From positions 4,472,965 to 4,536,964 of the forward strand of contig NZ_CP104011.1 of assembly GCF_025133575.1 (NCBI RefSeq): a stretch of DNA of 64,000 nt, written 5' to 3'. The notes beneath the pieces are model-generated. The model was not told the origin of the DNA. It saw nothing but the letters and a program-made list of their open reading frames with translations, and searched no databases. The stretch's first letter is position 1. Each line of letters starts with the position of its first letter. The stretch comes from Pseudomonas sp. GCEP-101 (lineage in GTDB: Bacteria; Pseudomonadota; Gammaproteobacteria; Pseudomonadales; Pseudomonadaceae). The position numbers were made by a program, and so were the translations under genes. Positions 8,593 through 17,212 of this stretch are shown one piece after another.

Positions 8593-9678
8593 TCATTGGT
8601 TGAACTTGATCTTGCTCCAGCTGCGGGTCATCAGGCGCATGATCTTGGGCGGCGGCGCCTTGGCGATGTACAGCTTGTCGAGCACGGCCTGGCTCGGGTA
8701 GACCTCGGGGTTGTTCTGCATCTCCTCGGGCAGCAGCGTCTTGGCGTCCGCGTTGGCGCTGGGGTAGCCGACGTATTCGCTGATGCCGGCGATCACCTTC
8801 GGGTCGAGGACGTAGTTGATGAACGCCAGGGCCTGCTCGGGATGGGTCGCATCCGAGGGGATCGCCATCAGGTCGAACCACAGGTTCGCGCCTTCCTTGG
8901 GAATGCTGTAGGCGATCTCGATGCCGTTCTTGGCTTCCTTGGCGCGGGCGGCGGCCTGGAACACGTCGCCGGAGTAGCCGAAGGCGACGCAGATGTTGCC
9001 GTTGGCCAGGTCCGAGATGTACTTGGAGGAGTGGAAGTAGGTGACGTACGGACGCACCGCCACGAGCTTCGCCTCGGCCTTGGGATAGTCCGCCGGGTTG
9101 GTGCTGTTGGGGTCCAGGCCCAGGTAGTTGAGTACCGAGGGGATCATCTCGTCGGGCGAGTCCATGAACGCCACGCCGCAGGCGCTGAGCTTCTTGATGT
9201 TCTCCGGCTCGAACAGCACCGACCAGGAGTCGATGCGGTCCACGCCCAGCACTTCCTTGACCTTGGCGACGTTGTAGCCGATGCCGTTGGTGCCCCACAG
9301 GTAGGGCACCGAGTGCTTGTTGCCCGGGTCGTTCTGTTCCAGCAGCTTGAGCAGCGTCGGGTCCAGGTGCTTCCAGTTCGGCAACTGGTTGCGGTCGAGT
9401 TCGAGGAACACGCCGGCCTGCACCTGGCGGGTCAGGAAGTGGTTGGATGGCACCACCACGTCGTAGCCGGAACGGCCCGCCAGCAGCTTGCCTTCCAGGG
9501 TCTCGTTGGAGTCGAAGACGTCGTACACCGGCTTGATCCCGGTGGTCTTCTGGAAGCCCGCGAGGGTGTCCGGGGCGATGTAGTCGGTCCAGTTGTAGAT
9601 GCTGACGGTAGGTGCAGCGTGTGCGGCCGAGGCGATGGCTGCCAGGGCGAAGGGCGCAAGGGTGCGCAGCAGTCTCAT
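8593..9678 (-). CDS. polyamine-type ABC transporter periplasmic binding protein (PotF/SpuD-like)
   Basis: A 361-residue protein with a signal peptide (cleavage likely at AHA-AP, about residue 21). The mature protein begins VSIYNWTDYIAPDTL, the hallmark of PotF/SpuD/SpuE putrescine and spermidine binding proteins. Other family segments are YDVVVPSNHFL and YLWGTNGIGYNV. It should bind a polyamine or similar diamine in the periplasm. No potG, potH or potI equivalents are adjacent; the ABC permease further along is a polar amino-acid type. It is therefore an orphan binding protein that must share a transporter elsewhere or serve as a sensor. It is translationally close to the oxidoreductase that follows. 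Confidence 0.88.
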   Translation of the reverse strand: MRLLRTLAPFALAAIASAAHAAPTVSIYNWTDYIAPDTLAGFQKTTGIKPVYDVFDSNETLEGKLLAGRSGYDVVVPSNHFLTRQVQAGVFLELDRNQLPNWKHLDPTLLKLLEQNDPGNKHSVPYLWGTNGIGYNVAKVKEVLGVDRIDSWSVLFEPENIKKLSACGVAFMDSPDEMIPSVLNYLGLDPNSTNPADYPKAEAKLVAVRPYVTYFHSSKYISDLANGNICVAFGYSGDVFQAAARAKEAKNGIEIAYSIPKEGANLWFDLMAIPSDATHPEQALAFINYVLDPKVIAGISEYVGYPSANADAKTLLPEEMQNNPEVYPSQAVLDKLYIAKAPPPKIMRLMTRSWSKIKFNQ

Positions 9679-9719
9679 GGGGACTCCCGAATTGTTGTTG
9701 TGAAGTCAGGGATGAGGGA

Positions 9720-11078
9720 TCAGACGCTCAGCAGGAGGAACTCACGCTCCCAGGAGCTGATCACCCGCTTGAAGTTCTCGTGCTCGGTGCGCTTGACCGC
9801 CACGTAGCCCTGCACGAACTTCTCGCCGAGGAATTCCTTGAGCACGGTGCAGTCTTCCATCTGCTGCAGCGCGTCCTCGATGGTGATCGGCAGGCGCAGG
9901 TTGCGGCGCTCGTAGGCGCGGCCCTGGACGGCGGCGCTGGGGTTGACCTGCTCGATCATGCCCAGGTAGCCGCAGAGCAGGCTGGCGGCCAGCGCCAGGT
10001 ACGGGTTGGCGTCGGCGCCGGGCAGGCGGTTTTCCACGCGCATGGCGGCCGGCGGAGCGGCGGGCACGCGCAGGCCCACGGTGCGGTTCTCTTCGCCCCA
10101 TTCGACGTTCACCGGCGCGGAGGTATCGGGCAGGAAGCGGCGGAAGGAGTTCACGTTGGGCGCGAACATCGGCAGCACTTTCGGGATGTACTTCTGCAGG
10201 CCGCCGATGTAGTGCAGGAACAGCTGGCTCATGGAGCCATCCTCGGCGGCGAAGATGTTCTTGCCGGTGGCGATGTCCAGCACGCTCTGGTGGATGTGCA
10301 TGGCGCTGCCCGGCTCGTCGGTGATCGGCTTGGCCATGAAGGTGGCGCTGACGTCGTGCTTGAGCGCGGCTTCGCGCATGGTGCGCTTGAACACGATGAT
10401 CTGGTCGGCCAGGCTCAGCGCGTCGCCGTGACGGAAGTTGATTTCCATCTGCGCCGGGCCGTCCTCGTGGATCAGCGTGTCCAGGTCCAGGCCCTGCAGT
10501 TCGCACCAGTCGTAGACGTCTTCGAACAGCGGGTCGAATTCGTTGGCGGCGTCGATGGAGAAGCTCTGCCGGCCGCTTTCCGGGCGGCCCGAGCGGCCGA
10601 CGGGGGCTTCCAGCGGGAAGTCCGGGTCGCTGCTGCGTTTGGTCAGGTAGAACTCCATCTCCGGCGCCACCACCGGGCTCCAGCCCTTGTCGGCGTAGAG
10701 CTTGAGTACGCGCTTGAGGACGTTGCGCGGGGACAGTTCGATGGGATTGCCGACCTTGTCGAAGGTGTCGTGGATGACCATCGCGGTCGGCTCCAGCGCC
10801 CACGGCACCAGGAAGATGGCGTTCGGGTCGGGCTTGCAGACCATGTCGATGTCCGCTTCGTCGAGCAGGTCGTAGTAGATGTCGTCATCGACGAAATCGC
10901 CGGTGACGGTCTGCAACAGGACACTTTCGGGGAGTCGCATGCCCCCTTCGCCGAGGAACTTGTTGGTGGGGGAAATCTTGCCGCGGGCGATGCCGGTGAG
11001 GTCGCTCACCACGCATTCGACTTCGGTGATTTTCTGTTGCTTCAGCCGTTGCTCCAGTTGCTCGGCGGGGGTGGTCAT
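9720..11078 (-). CDS. glutamine synthetase family, gamma-glutamyl-amine ligase (PuuA/SpuI-like)
   Basis: A 452-residue GS-fold enzyme with the expected segments: APEMEFYL (metal-binding Glu), NFRHGDALSLADQ, FMAKPITDEPGSAMHIHQS (ATP and substrate) and NRLPGADANPYLA. The length and sequence fit gamma-glutamylpolyamine synthetases rather than GlnA. They activate glutamate with ATP and attach it to an amine. The ATG at 11078 was chosen because GAGG lies 6 bases upstream; an upstream start would add 14 poorly conserved residues. It stands first in a likely run with the binding protein and PuuB-like gene, after a hairpin at 11128-11165. Confidence 0.87.
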   Translation of the reverse strand: MTTPAEQLEQRLKQQKITEVECVVSDLTGIARGKISPTNKFLGEGGMRLPESVLLQTVTGDFVDDDIYYDLLDEADIDMVCKPDPNAIFLVPWALEPTAMVIHDTFDKVGNPIELSPRNVLKRVLKLYADKGWSPVVAPEMEFYLTKRSSDPDFPLEAPVGRSGRPESGRQSFSIDAANEFDPLFEDVYDWCELQGLDLDTLIHEDGPAQMEINFRHGDALSLADQIIVFKRTMREAALKHDVSATFMAKPITDEPGSAMHIHQSVLDIATGKNIFAAEDGSMSQLFLHYIGGLQKYIPKVLPMFAPNVNSFRRFLPDTSAPVNVEWGEENRTVGLRVPAAPPAAMRVENRLPGADANPYLALAASLLCGYLGMIEQVNPSAAVQGRAYERRNLRLPITIEDALQQMEDCTVLKEFLGEKFVQGYVAVKRTEHENFKRVISSWEREFLLLSV

Positions 11079-11127
11079 ACAAGCCTCGGAAGGTTTCTTG
11101 GTTTTATAAGGGATGCGCACGCAGCAT

Positions 11128-11165
11128 CGTGCTGCCAGGCCGGACTAGTGTCGGCTGGCAGCACG
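11128..11165. promoter_or_regulatory. long inverted repeat upstream of the gamma-glutamyl ligase gene
   Basis: The arms CGTGCTGCCAG and CTGGCAGCACG match perfectly over 11 bases, and GCCG/CGGC pair inside them. The repeat lies 50-87 bases upstream of the ligase start and after the stop of the second oxidoreductase. No T-run follows on the minus strand, so it is not a classical terminator. It could be an operator or an mRNA hairpin separating the two genes. Confidence 0.5.
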
Positions 11166-11249
11166 GGGGCGTTCTATCCACTTTCCGCAAGGCGTGGGAA
11201 TTGGCGTGAAAAAGCTCGCGCCAGGGCTGGTGGGGCAGGTTGGCCGCCG

Positions 11250-12536
11250 TCAGAACACGGCGTCGAGCAGGCGGTACCAGGTGATGCCCACGCCCAGGTA
11301 CAGGCGCTGCAGGCTGTGGAAGGGGATCGGCCGCACCGGCGTGACGGGGAAGGGGAAGTCCTTCTCGCGGTCCAGCAGACGCTCTGCCAGATGCCGGCCC
11401 AGGGTCGAGGCCATGGCGATGCCGCGACCGTTGTAGCCGAGCAGGATGCTCAGGTTCGGCGCCGGCTCATGCAGCCTTGGCATGAAGTCCGGGGTCAGCG
11501 CCACGCGGCCGCTCCACTGGTACTCGAACTCGACGCCGGCCAGTTGCGGGAACAGTCCCAGCAGCGAGCGCTTCAGATGCAGCCAGTCGCCGGGCGAGCG
11601 CGGCTCGGCGAACGGCCCGCGGCCGCCCAGCAGCAGGCGGCCGTGGGCGTCCTGCTTGAAGTAGAGCAGCAGACGCCGCGCGTCCGAGCAGACCTCGCCA
11701 TTGGGCAGCACGCTGCGCCGCAGGTGGTCCGGCAAGGGTTTGGTCGCGACGATGAAGCTGTTGGCGGCGATCACCGTCTGCCGCAGCCGTGGCCAGAGGT
11801 CGTCGGTATAGCCGTTGGTGGCGAGGATGACTTTTTCGGCCGTCACGCTGTGCTGGGTGTCCGTGGTCAGCTGCCAGCCGTCGCCGTGGCGGCGCAGGGC
11901 GGTCACGCGGTTATGGCCGTGGATGGCGGCCCCTTCGCTCAGCGCGGCGCGGGCCAGGCCGCGCACGTAGCTCAGCGGCTGGACGCTGCCGGCGCGCGGG
12001 TCGACCCAGGCGCCGAGGTAGTCCTGGCTGCCGATGCGCTGGACGACGCTGCGTTGGTCGAGCAGTTCCACCGGTACGCCGTGCCGGCGCCACTGCTCCG
12101 CGCGCTTCTCGATGGCGCGCAGGGCGGCGGGCGAGGCGGCCGGCTGGATCCAGCCCTGGCGGGTGGCTTCGCAGTCGATGTCGTAGCGGCGGATCAGCTC
12201 GAAGACTTCGTCGGCGGCGCCACCGGCGACCTCGATCAGGCGCTCGGCCTGGTCGCCGCCAAACAGTCGGCGCAGGTCGTCGGGGTCATGCTTGAGGCCG
12301 GGGATCACCTGCCCGCCGTTGCGCCCGGAGGCGCCCCAGCCCGGCTCGCCAGCGTCCAGCACGCAGACGCGCACGCCGTTGCGGGCCAGGTGCAGGGCGG
12401 TGACCAGCCCGGTATAGCCCGCGCCGACGATGGCCACATCGACCTGCTTGTCCTGCGCCAGGGGCGGGGTCGCTGCGGCCGGGTTGGCGGTGGCCGCCCA
12501 CAGTGAGGGCGGCAATGCCAGAGGCTGGGTTTTCAT
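11250..12536 (-). CDS. second FAD-dependent oxidoreductase (DAO fold)
   Basis: A 428-residue flavoprotein with the FAD strand DVAIVGAGYTGLVTALHLARNG, WGASGRNGGQVIPG, and a C-terminal LLGYNGRGIAMAS motif. It is a homologue of the PuuB-like protein at 7283-8578 but clearly different in sequence, so the two probably act on different substrates or different steps. The ATG at 12534-12536 overlaps the stop of the ABC ATPase gene as ATGA, so it is translationally coupled to the transporter and is likely to act on the imported compound. Confidence 0.85.
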   Translation of the reverse strand: MKTQPLALPPSLWAATANPAAATPPLAQDKQVDVAIVGAGYTGLVTALHLARNGVRVCVLDAGEPGWGASGRNGGQVIPGLKHDPDDLRRLFGGDQAERLIEVAGGAADEVFELIRRYDIDCEATRQGWIQPAASPAALRAIEKRAEQWRRHGVPVELLDQRSVVQRIGSQDYLGAWVDPRAGSVQPLSYVRGLARAALSEGAAIHGHNRVTALRRHGDGWQLTTDTQHSVTAEKVILATNGYTDDLWPRLRQTVIAANSFIVATKPLPDHLRRSVLPNGEVCSDARRLLLYFKQDAHGRLLLGGRGPFAEPRSPGDWLHLKRSLLGLFPQLAGVEFEYQWSGRVALTPDFMPRLHEPAPNLSILLGYNGRGIAMASTLGRHLAERLLDREKDFPFPVTPVRPIPFHSLQRLYLGVGITWYRLLDAVF

Positions 12537-13276
12537 GCCTGGCCCCCGTCGGTGTTCAGCAGACGCCGGAGAAACTCCTGGGTGCGCGGCTGGCGCGGCG
12601 CGCAGAGCACGTCCTTGGCCGCGCCTTCCTCGACGATACGGCCGCCGTAGAGGAAGCACACCTTGTCCGCCACGTCGCGGGCGAAACCCATTTCGTGGGT
12701 CACCACCACCATGGTCATGCCTTCGTCGGCCAGCTTGCGCATCACCGCCAGCACTTCGCCCACCAACTCCGGGTCCAGCGCGGAGGTCGGCTCGTCGAAG
12801 AGAATCGCCTGGGGGCGCATGGCCAGGGCGCGGGCGATGGCCACGCGTTGCTGCTGGCCGCCGGAGAGTTCGTCCGGGTAGGCGTCCATGCGGTGGCCCA
12901 GGCCGACTTTCTCCAGCAGGGCGCGGGCGTGCTCGCGGGCGGCGTCCGGGCGCTCCTTCTTCACGTAGACCGGGCCTTCCATGACGTTCTGCAGCGCGGT
13001 GCGATGGGGGAACAGGTTGAAGCGCTGAAACACCATCGCTACCTGCGTGCGGATCTCATGGATGGAGTGGGCGTGGCGGTCGACCCGCTCCTCGCCGACC
13101 AGGATGTCGCCACCCTCGTAGGTCTCCAGCCCGTTGATGCAGCGCAGCAGGGTGGACTTGCCCGAACCGGACGGGCCGATCAGGCACACCACCTGGCCGC
13201 TCTCCACCGACAGGTCGATGCCTTCGAGTACGCGGGTGCTGCCGTAGCTTTTGTGCAGGGACTGGATGCGGATCAT
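12533..13276 (-). CDS. polar amino-acid ABC transporter ATP-binding protein
   Basis: A 247-residue ATPase with Walker A GPSGSGKST at residues 34-42, Q-loop in VFQRFNLFPH, signature LSGGQQQR at 137-144, Walker B ILFDEP at 158-163 and switch His194. It is of the GlnQ/HisP type that energises import of polar amino acids or opines. It overlaps both neighbours by ATGA (permease upstream, oxidoreductase downstream), showing tight coupling. Confidence 0.92.
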   Translation of the reverse strand: MIRIQSLHKSYGSTRVLEGIDLSVESGQVVCLIGPSGSGKSTLLRCINGLETYEGGDILVGEERVDRHAHSIHEIRTQVAMVFQRFNLFPHRTALQNVMEGPVYVKKERPDAAREHARALLEKVGLGHRMDAYPDELSGGQQQRVAIARALAMRPQAILFDEPTSALDPELVGEVLAVMRKLADEGMTMVVVTHEMGFARDVADKVCFLYGGRIVEEGAAKDVLCAPRQPRTQEFLRRLLNTDGGQA

Positions 13277-13929
13277 GCTTTCTTCCTCGTGGCGATGCGC
13301 GCTTCGAGGCGGCGCAGGGCGAACGACAGCGGCAGGCTCAGGGCCAGGTAGAGCAGGGCGACCAGGGTGTAGACGGTCATGTTCTCGAAGGTCGAGGAGG
13401 CGATCAGTTGGCCGGCGCGGGTCATCTCGGCCACCGTGATGGTGGACACCAGCGAGGAGTCCTTGAGCATCATCACCAGGGTGTTGCCATAGGGCGGCAG
13501 GGCGATGCGGAAAGCCTGCGGCAGCACCACCCGGCGCATGATCATCGGGCCGCGCATGCCGAGGGATTCGGCGGCTTCGATCTGCCCCTGCTGGATGGCC
13601 TGGATGCCGGCGCGGAAGTTCTCGGCCTGGTACGCCGAGTAGGCGATGCCCAGGCCGATGATGCCGGCCTGCATGGCGGACAGCTGCACGCCGAAATCCG
13701 GCAGCACGAAGTAGATGTAGAACAGCTGCACGATGATCGGCAGGCCGCGGATCACGTTGACCACGGAGATGCCGAACAGCGCCACGGCGCGGACCTTCGA
13801 CACCATCATCAGGGCGAAGGCCAGGCCGATGAGCGAGCTGAGCAGGAACGAGGCAATCGTGACCTGCACGGTGACCACCGCGCCACTCAGGAGAATGGGC
13901 AGGAAGTCCAGGGCGTTCTGGAGAAACAT
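13273..13929 (-). CDS. polar amino-acid ABC transporter permease (HisM/GlnP type)
   Basis: A 218-residue membrane protein with about five hydrophobic segments and the EAA loop (EAAESLGMRGPMIMRRVVLPQ). It forms the membrane channel of the importer. Only one permease gene is present, whereas many polar amino-acid importers have a pair; a homodimer is the likely arrangement, as in GlnP-type systems. Its stop overlaps the ATPase start. Confidence 0.9.
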   Translation of the reverse strand: MFLQNALDFLPILLSGAVVTVQVTIASFLLSSLIGLAFALMMVSKVRAVALFGISVVNVIRGLPIIVQLFYIYFVLPDFGVQLSAMQAGIIGLGIAYSAYQAENFRAGIQAIQQGQIEAAESLGMRGPMIMRRVVLPQAFRIALPPYGNTLVMMLKDSSLVSTITVAEMTRAGQLIASSTFENMTVYTLVALLYLALSLPLSFALRRLEARIATRKKA

Positions 13930-14037
13930 AGGGATGTCCGTCAGCGGAAATCAGGGCGGCCGTCACCCTTCACCGGGCGCGGGGCCGCGGCAAAAGGTGC
14001 GGGTTAGTCGTGTGGGCGGCGTGAAGAGCGGCGGACG

Positions 14038-14796
14038 TCAGTCCAGGTGCCACTTGCCGATGATGGCGGCGAGGGTGCCGTCGGCCTTGATGCTGGCGAT
14101 GCCCTTGTTGACCTGGGCGAGCAGCTGCGGGTCGCCCTGGCGCAGGATCAGGCACACCTCGCCCTTGATCTGCGGCTGGTAGCTGTCCACCAGGCGGACC
14201 TTCTTCAGGGTGCCCTTGGCCATCTGGTAGGCGAGGATCGGGTGGTCGCCGAAACCGGCCTTGATGCGGCCCAAGGCCAGGTCGCGGGTGAGGTCGGCGA
14301 GGGAGTCGTAGCCGCGCACTTCCTTGAAGATGCCGCGCTGGTTGAGCTTGTCGATGAAGATGGTGCCAACCTGGGCGCCCACCACTTCACCCTTGAAGTC
14401 ATCCATGCTGGTGTAGGCCTTGTCGTCGTCGGCACGCACCACCAGGCCCTCGCCGTACTCGAACACCGGGTCGGAGTACTGCACCACTTTTTCCCGCTCG
14501 GGGGTGCGCAGCATGGCGGCGGAGATCAGATCGATCTTCTTCGCGGTCAGCGAGGGGATCAGCGCGGCGAAGGTGGTCTGGGCGATTTCCACGTCGAAGC
14601 CACCAGCCTTGGCCACAGCCTGGGCGGAATCGACCATCATGCCCTGGATACTGTTGGTCTTGACGTCGAGGAAGGTGAACGGCACGCCGGTGGCGGTGGC
14701 GCCCACCTTCAGGGTTTCGGCCTGGGCGACCAGGGATGCAGCGCAGCTGGCGACGAGCGCGAGGGCGCAGGAAAACACGCGGAGGCGAGGATGCAT
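14038..14796 (-). CDS. amino-acid ABC transporter periplasmic binding protein
   Basis: A 252-residue protein with a signal peptide (cleavage near AQAET, residue 26) and the family-3 solute-binding layout: ETLKVGATATGVPFTF, FAALIPSLTAKKIDLISAAM, and VGAQVGTIFIDKL. It delivers the ligand to the permease and ATPase encoded 100 bases downstream in the same operon. The ligand cannot be fixed by eye. It starts the minus-strand operon, facing the IclR gene across an AT-rich control region. Confidence 0.9.
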   Translation of the reverse strand: MHPRLRVFSCALALVASCAASLVAQAETLKVGATATGVPFTFLDVKTNSIQGMMVDSAQAVAKAGGFDVEIAQTTFAALIPSLTAKKIDLISAAMLRTPEREKVVQYSDPVFEYGEGLVVRADDDKAYTSMDDFKGEVVGAQVGTIFIDKLNQRGIFKEVRGYDSLADLTRDLALGRIKAGFGDHPILAYQMAKGTLKKVRLVDSYQPQIKGEVCLILRQGDPQLLAQVNKGIASIKADGTLAAIIGKWHLD

Positions 14797-14996
14797 TGGT
14801 GAACTCCCATGTGACGCGGTTTGTTGTCGTTATGCGTTATGGATAGCCCCGAGTATCGGCAGGAGGCTTTGGTCGCAATATAAATGATTTACAAGAATCG
14901 TAAAGAGATTTATAAATATCGCATATCGATATTTAAAGCCGGTACAGGGACCGATCCAGGACCTGATCCCCATGCAAACCCTCGCAAGGACGAGAC
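14797..14996. promoter_or_regulatory. divergent control region with a perfect AT-rich palindrome
   Basis: This 200-base stretch is markedly AT-rich compared with its surroundings. At 14913-14935 it holds TAAATATCG-CATAT-CGATATTTA, a perfect 9-base inverted repeat with a 5-base spacer. Its place between the IclR gene and the binding-protein operon makes it the leading candidate for the IclR operator. Promoters for both directions should lie here. Confidence 0.65.
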
Positions 14997-15773
14997 ATGA
15001 GCGACAACGAAAACAGCCTGTTCAACCAGTCGCTGGAGAAGGGCCTGGCGGTGTTGCGCGCCTTCAATGCGCGCAACCGCACGATGAATCTCGCCGAGGT
15101 AGCCGAGGCCGCCGATATCACCAAGAGTTCGGCGCAGCGGATGATCCACACGCTCGAGGCGCTGGGGTACGTCAGCAAGCACCCGCAGACCAAGCGCTTC
15201 CAGCTGACCCCGCAGGTAATGGAGATCGGCTACAACTACCTCGCGGCCGATACCCTGGTGGATGTCGCCAATCCCTTCCTCGCCGAGCTGGCGCAGACCA
15301 CCGGCGAGACCACCAATCTCACCGAGCCGGTGCGCACCGACATGCTCTATGTGGCGCGTTTCGTGGGGCCCAAGTTCATTCCCATCCACCTGCCCATCGG
15401 CAGTCGCATCCCCATGTACTGCACCGCGTCGGGTCGCGCCTTCCTCAGTGCATTGGGTGATGACGAGGTGCTGACGTTGCTGCAGGACAGTGACCTGTCC
15501 AGCCACACCCAGTACACCCGGACTTCGCTGGAGGAGATCCTCGCCGAGATCGCCGAGATCCGTCGCAAGGGCTACGCGATCAACAGCGAGGAGCTGTTCC
15601 TGGGGGACATGGCGGTGGCTGCGCCGGTGCGCAACAGCCAGGGCCGCCCGGTAGCGTCGGTGCACGTGGTGGCGCCGACCAGCCGCTGGACCCGCGAGGA
15701 CGCGGAACGCCGTCTGGCCCCGGCAGCCATCGAGTGTGCGCGGGCGATCAGCACCTCGATCCGCACGTTGTAA
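14997..15773 (+). CDS. IclR-family transcriptional regulator
   Basis: A 258-residue protein with an N-terminal winged helix (about 12-75: KGLAVLRAFNARNRTMNLAEVAEAADITKS split over the turn) and the IclR effector domain (about 85-255), including the IPMYCTASGRAFL loop typical of the family. It is divergent from the amino-acid ABC operon and probably controls that operon and possibly itself. The effector may be the amine or amino acid catabolised by the island. Confidence 0.9.
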   Translation: MSDNENSLFNQSLEKGLAVLRAFNARNRTMNLAEVAEAADITKSSAQRMIHTLEALGYVSKHPQTKRFQLTPQVMEIGYNYLAADTLVDVANPFLAELAQTTGETTNLTEPVRTDMLYVARFVGPKFIPIHLPIGSRIPMYCTASGRAFLSALGDDEVLTLLQDSDLSSHTQYTRTSLEEILAEIAEIRRKGYAINSEELFLGDMAVAAPVRNSQGRPVASVHVVAPTSRWTREDAERRLAPAAIECARAISTSIRTL

Positions 15774-15779
15774 GGTCGC

Positions 15780-16004
15780 TCAGGACGGCGCCTGGACCGG
15801 CGCCGACGCCTCGCTCATGAACCCTTGCAGTCGCTGCAGCGCCCGTTCGCCGTCGAAGCCGTCGCGATGTTCGTCGTTGCGCGGCGCGGGGCCGGATGGA
15901 ACGCGGCGAGGCGCTCGGTCGACTCGTTGGCGCCGCGGCCTCTTTCCTTCAGCCGCGCGCGGCTGGCTTCGCTGTCGGGCGGTGGTGTGGCGCCTTGCGC
16001 CCAC
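15780..16004 (-). pseudogene. possible C-terminal gene remnant or small ORF after cobF
   Basis: A 74-codon frame begins with GTG four bases after the cobF stop. The first half uses several rare codons (AGG, CGA) and looks non-coding. The second half (from about RNDEHRDGFDGERALQRLQG) has normal codon use and reads like the end of a real protein. It may be the tail of a decayed gene or a small coupled ORF. I do not recognise it. Confidence 0.25.
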
Positions 16005-16007
16005 GGC

Positions 16008-16772
16008 TCAGCTGTCCTTTGGTGTGCGCCGCAGCAGGTAGGAGTCCATGATCCAGCCGTGGGTCTGCCGGGCCTCGCGGCGGGTGCGCTGGATGTCTTC
16101 GCCGACTTCCACCAGCCGCCCGCTGCGGAGGATTTCGTTCTCGGTACCGACGTAGGCGCCCCAGTAGATTTCCAGCTCGGGGTCGTCCAGCTGGCGGTAG
16201 GTATCCTCGGCGTCGAGCATCACCACCACGCTGTCGGCGTTGGCCGGGAAGCCCTCGGCCAGGCGGCGGCCAGTGGTGATCTGCACCGACTGGCCAATGG
16301 CGTTGAGCGGCACCTTGTGCCGCGCGGCGAGCGCCTGGACGCTGGTGATGCCCGGAATCACCTGGTAGTCGAAGTCCAGCCTGCCGGCGCTCTGGATGGC
16401 GTCGAGTATGCGCAGGGTGCTGTCGTACAGCGAGGGGTCGCCCCAGACTAGGAAGGCGCCGCACTGGCCGTCCTGCAGCTCGCTGTCGATCAACTGCTCG
16501 AACACCTGCTGCTTGGCGCGGTTGAGGTCGTGCACCTGCCCGGCGTAATCGCCTTCGCGCACGCGCTCGGGGCTGTCGGCCTCGACGAGGCGGTAACGGT
16601 CATGGGTGACGTAGCGCTGCAGGATGTCCCGACGCAGCTGCAGCAATGGTTGCTTGCTGGCGCCCTTGTCCAGGAGGAAGAACACGTCCGCGCGGTTCAT
16701 CGCGTTGATGGCCTGCACGGTGAGGTACTCGGGGTCGCCGGCACCGATGCCGATGATGAGCAGTTGCTTCAT
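16008..16772 (-). CDS. cobF: precorrin-6A synthase (deacetylating)
   Basis: A 254-residue tetrapyrrole-methylase-fold protein. It opens with LLIIGIGAGDPEYLTVQAI, the SAM-binding strand of the family, and has GAFLVWGDPSLYDSTLRI and VIPGITSVQALAARHK, which match CobF of the aerobic cobalamin pathway. CobF methylates C1 of precorrin-5 and releases acetate. No other cobalamin gene is beside it; the nearest neighbour is metE. It ends close to a possible gene remnant and begins after a repeat-filled gap. Confidence 0.88.
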   Translation of the reverse strand: MKQLLIIGIGAGDPEYLTVQAINAMNRADVFFLLDKGASKQPLLQLRRDILQRYVTHDRYRLVEADSPERVREGDYAGQVHDLNRAKQQVFEQLIDSELQDGQCGAFLVWGDPSLYDSTLRILDAIQSAGRLDFDYQVIPGITSVQALAARHKVPLNAIGQSVQITTGRRLAEGFPANADSVVVMLDAEDTYRQLDDPELEIYWGAYVGTENEILRSGRLVEVGEDIQRTRREARQTHGWIMDSYLLRRTPKDS

Positions 16773-16828
16773 GTGGGGGCCGCTTGCCTGGTTCGAAGAG
16801 CTCCAAGACTACGCCTGTCGAGCGGGGT

Positions 16829-17069
16829 GTAGGAGCAACTGTCTTCATCTGAAACCCCGTACTGGCTATCTCCCCTCTCCCTAACCCTCTCCCTGAAGGG
16901 AGAGGGGACTGGGCCGGTGCCGGCTGAAACTGTGGCGTCAGCCGGCTCGGATGGCTGCCTCTCCCTTCGGAGCGGGGCGCGTAGCCAGGACGGGGGAGAG
17001 GGCGAGCCGGCACGATATCCCATGTAGTAGCGCGCCATGCCCGCGATCGCGCGCATGGCGCGCTCCTAC
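16829..17069. repeat. composite GAGAGGG element (copy B) and a REP unit
   Basis: From 16829: GTAGGAGCAACTGTCTTCAT, then nested CCCTCTCCCTAACCCTCTCC and GAAGGGAGAGGGGAC, then GGTGCCGGCTGAAACTGTGG paired with CAGCCGGCTC, then CTCTCCCTTCGGAGCGGGG, ending CGGGGGAGAGGG near 17002. A palindromic REP unit (GTAGCGCGCCATGC...CGCGCTCCTAC) follows at 17027-17069. The rest of the gap to metE holds only a short perfect hairpin at 17127-17145 (ATAACGCC/GGCGTTAT) downstream of metE. Confidence 0.7.
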
Positions 17070-17212
17070 TGGGGCCTGGGCAGCAAGGCGGGGCGAATCA
17101 CCCGGAAGGGGCATCCGCCATGGCAGATAACGCCTGGGGCGTTATGCGCCTGCGGGACAGCGTCGGCCGTGGTGTCGCCCCTGAGGAACCAGGGCGAACG
17201 CACCCCGGCGCT

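Noticed and set aside
11128..11165. A sigma-54 promoter (TGGCAG...TGC) upstream of the ligase gene
   Set aside because: The spacing between the GG and GC elements is one base short of the required ten, so the match is not acceptable.
9612..12506. A 964-codon frame on the plus strand over the glutamine-synthetase-like and oxidoreductase genes
   Set aside because: It is antisense to two well-recognised genes and its composition is that of a shadow frame.
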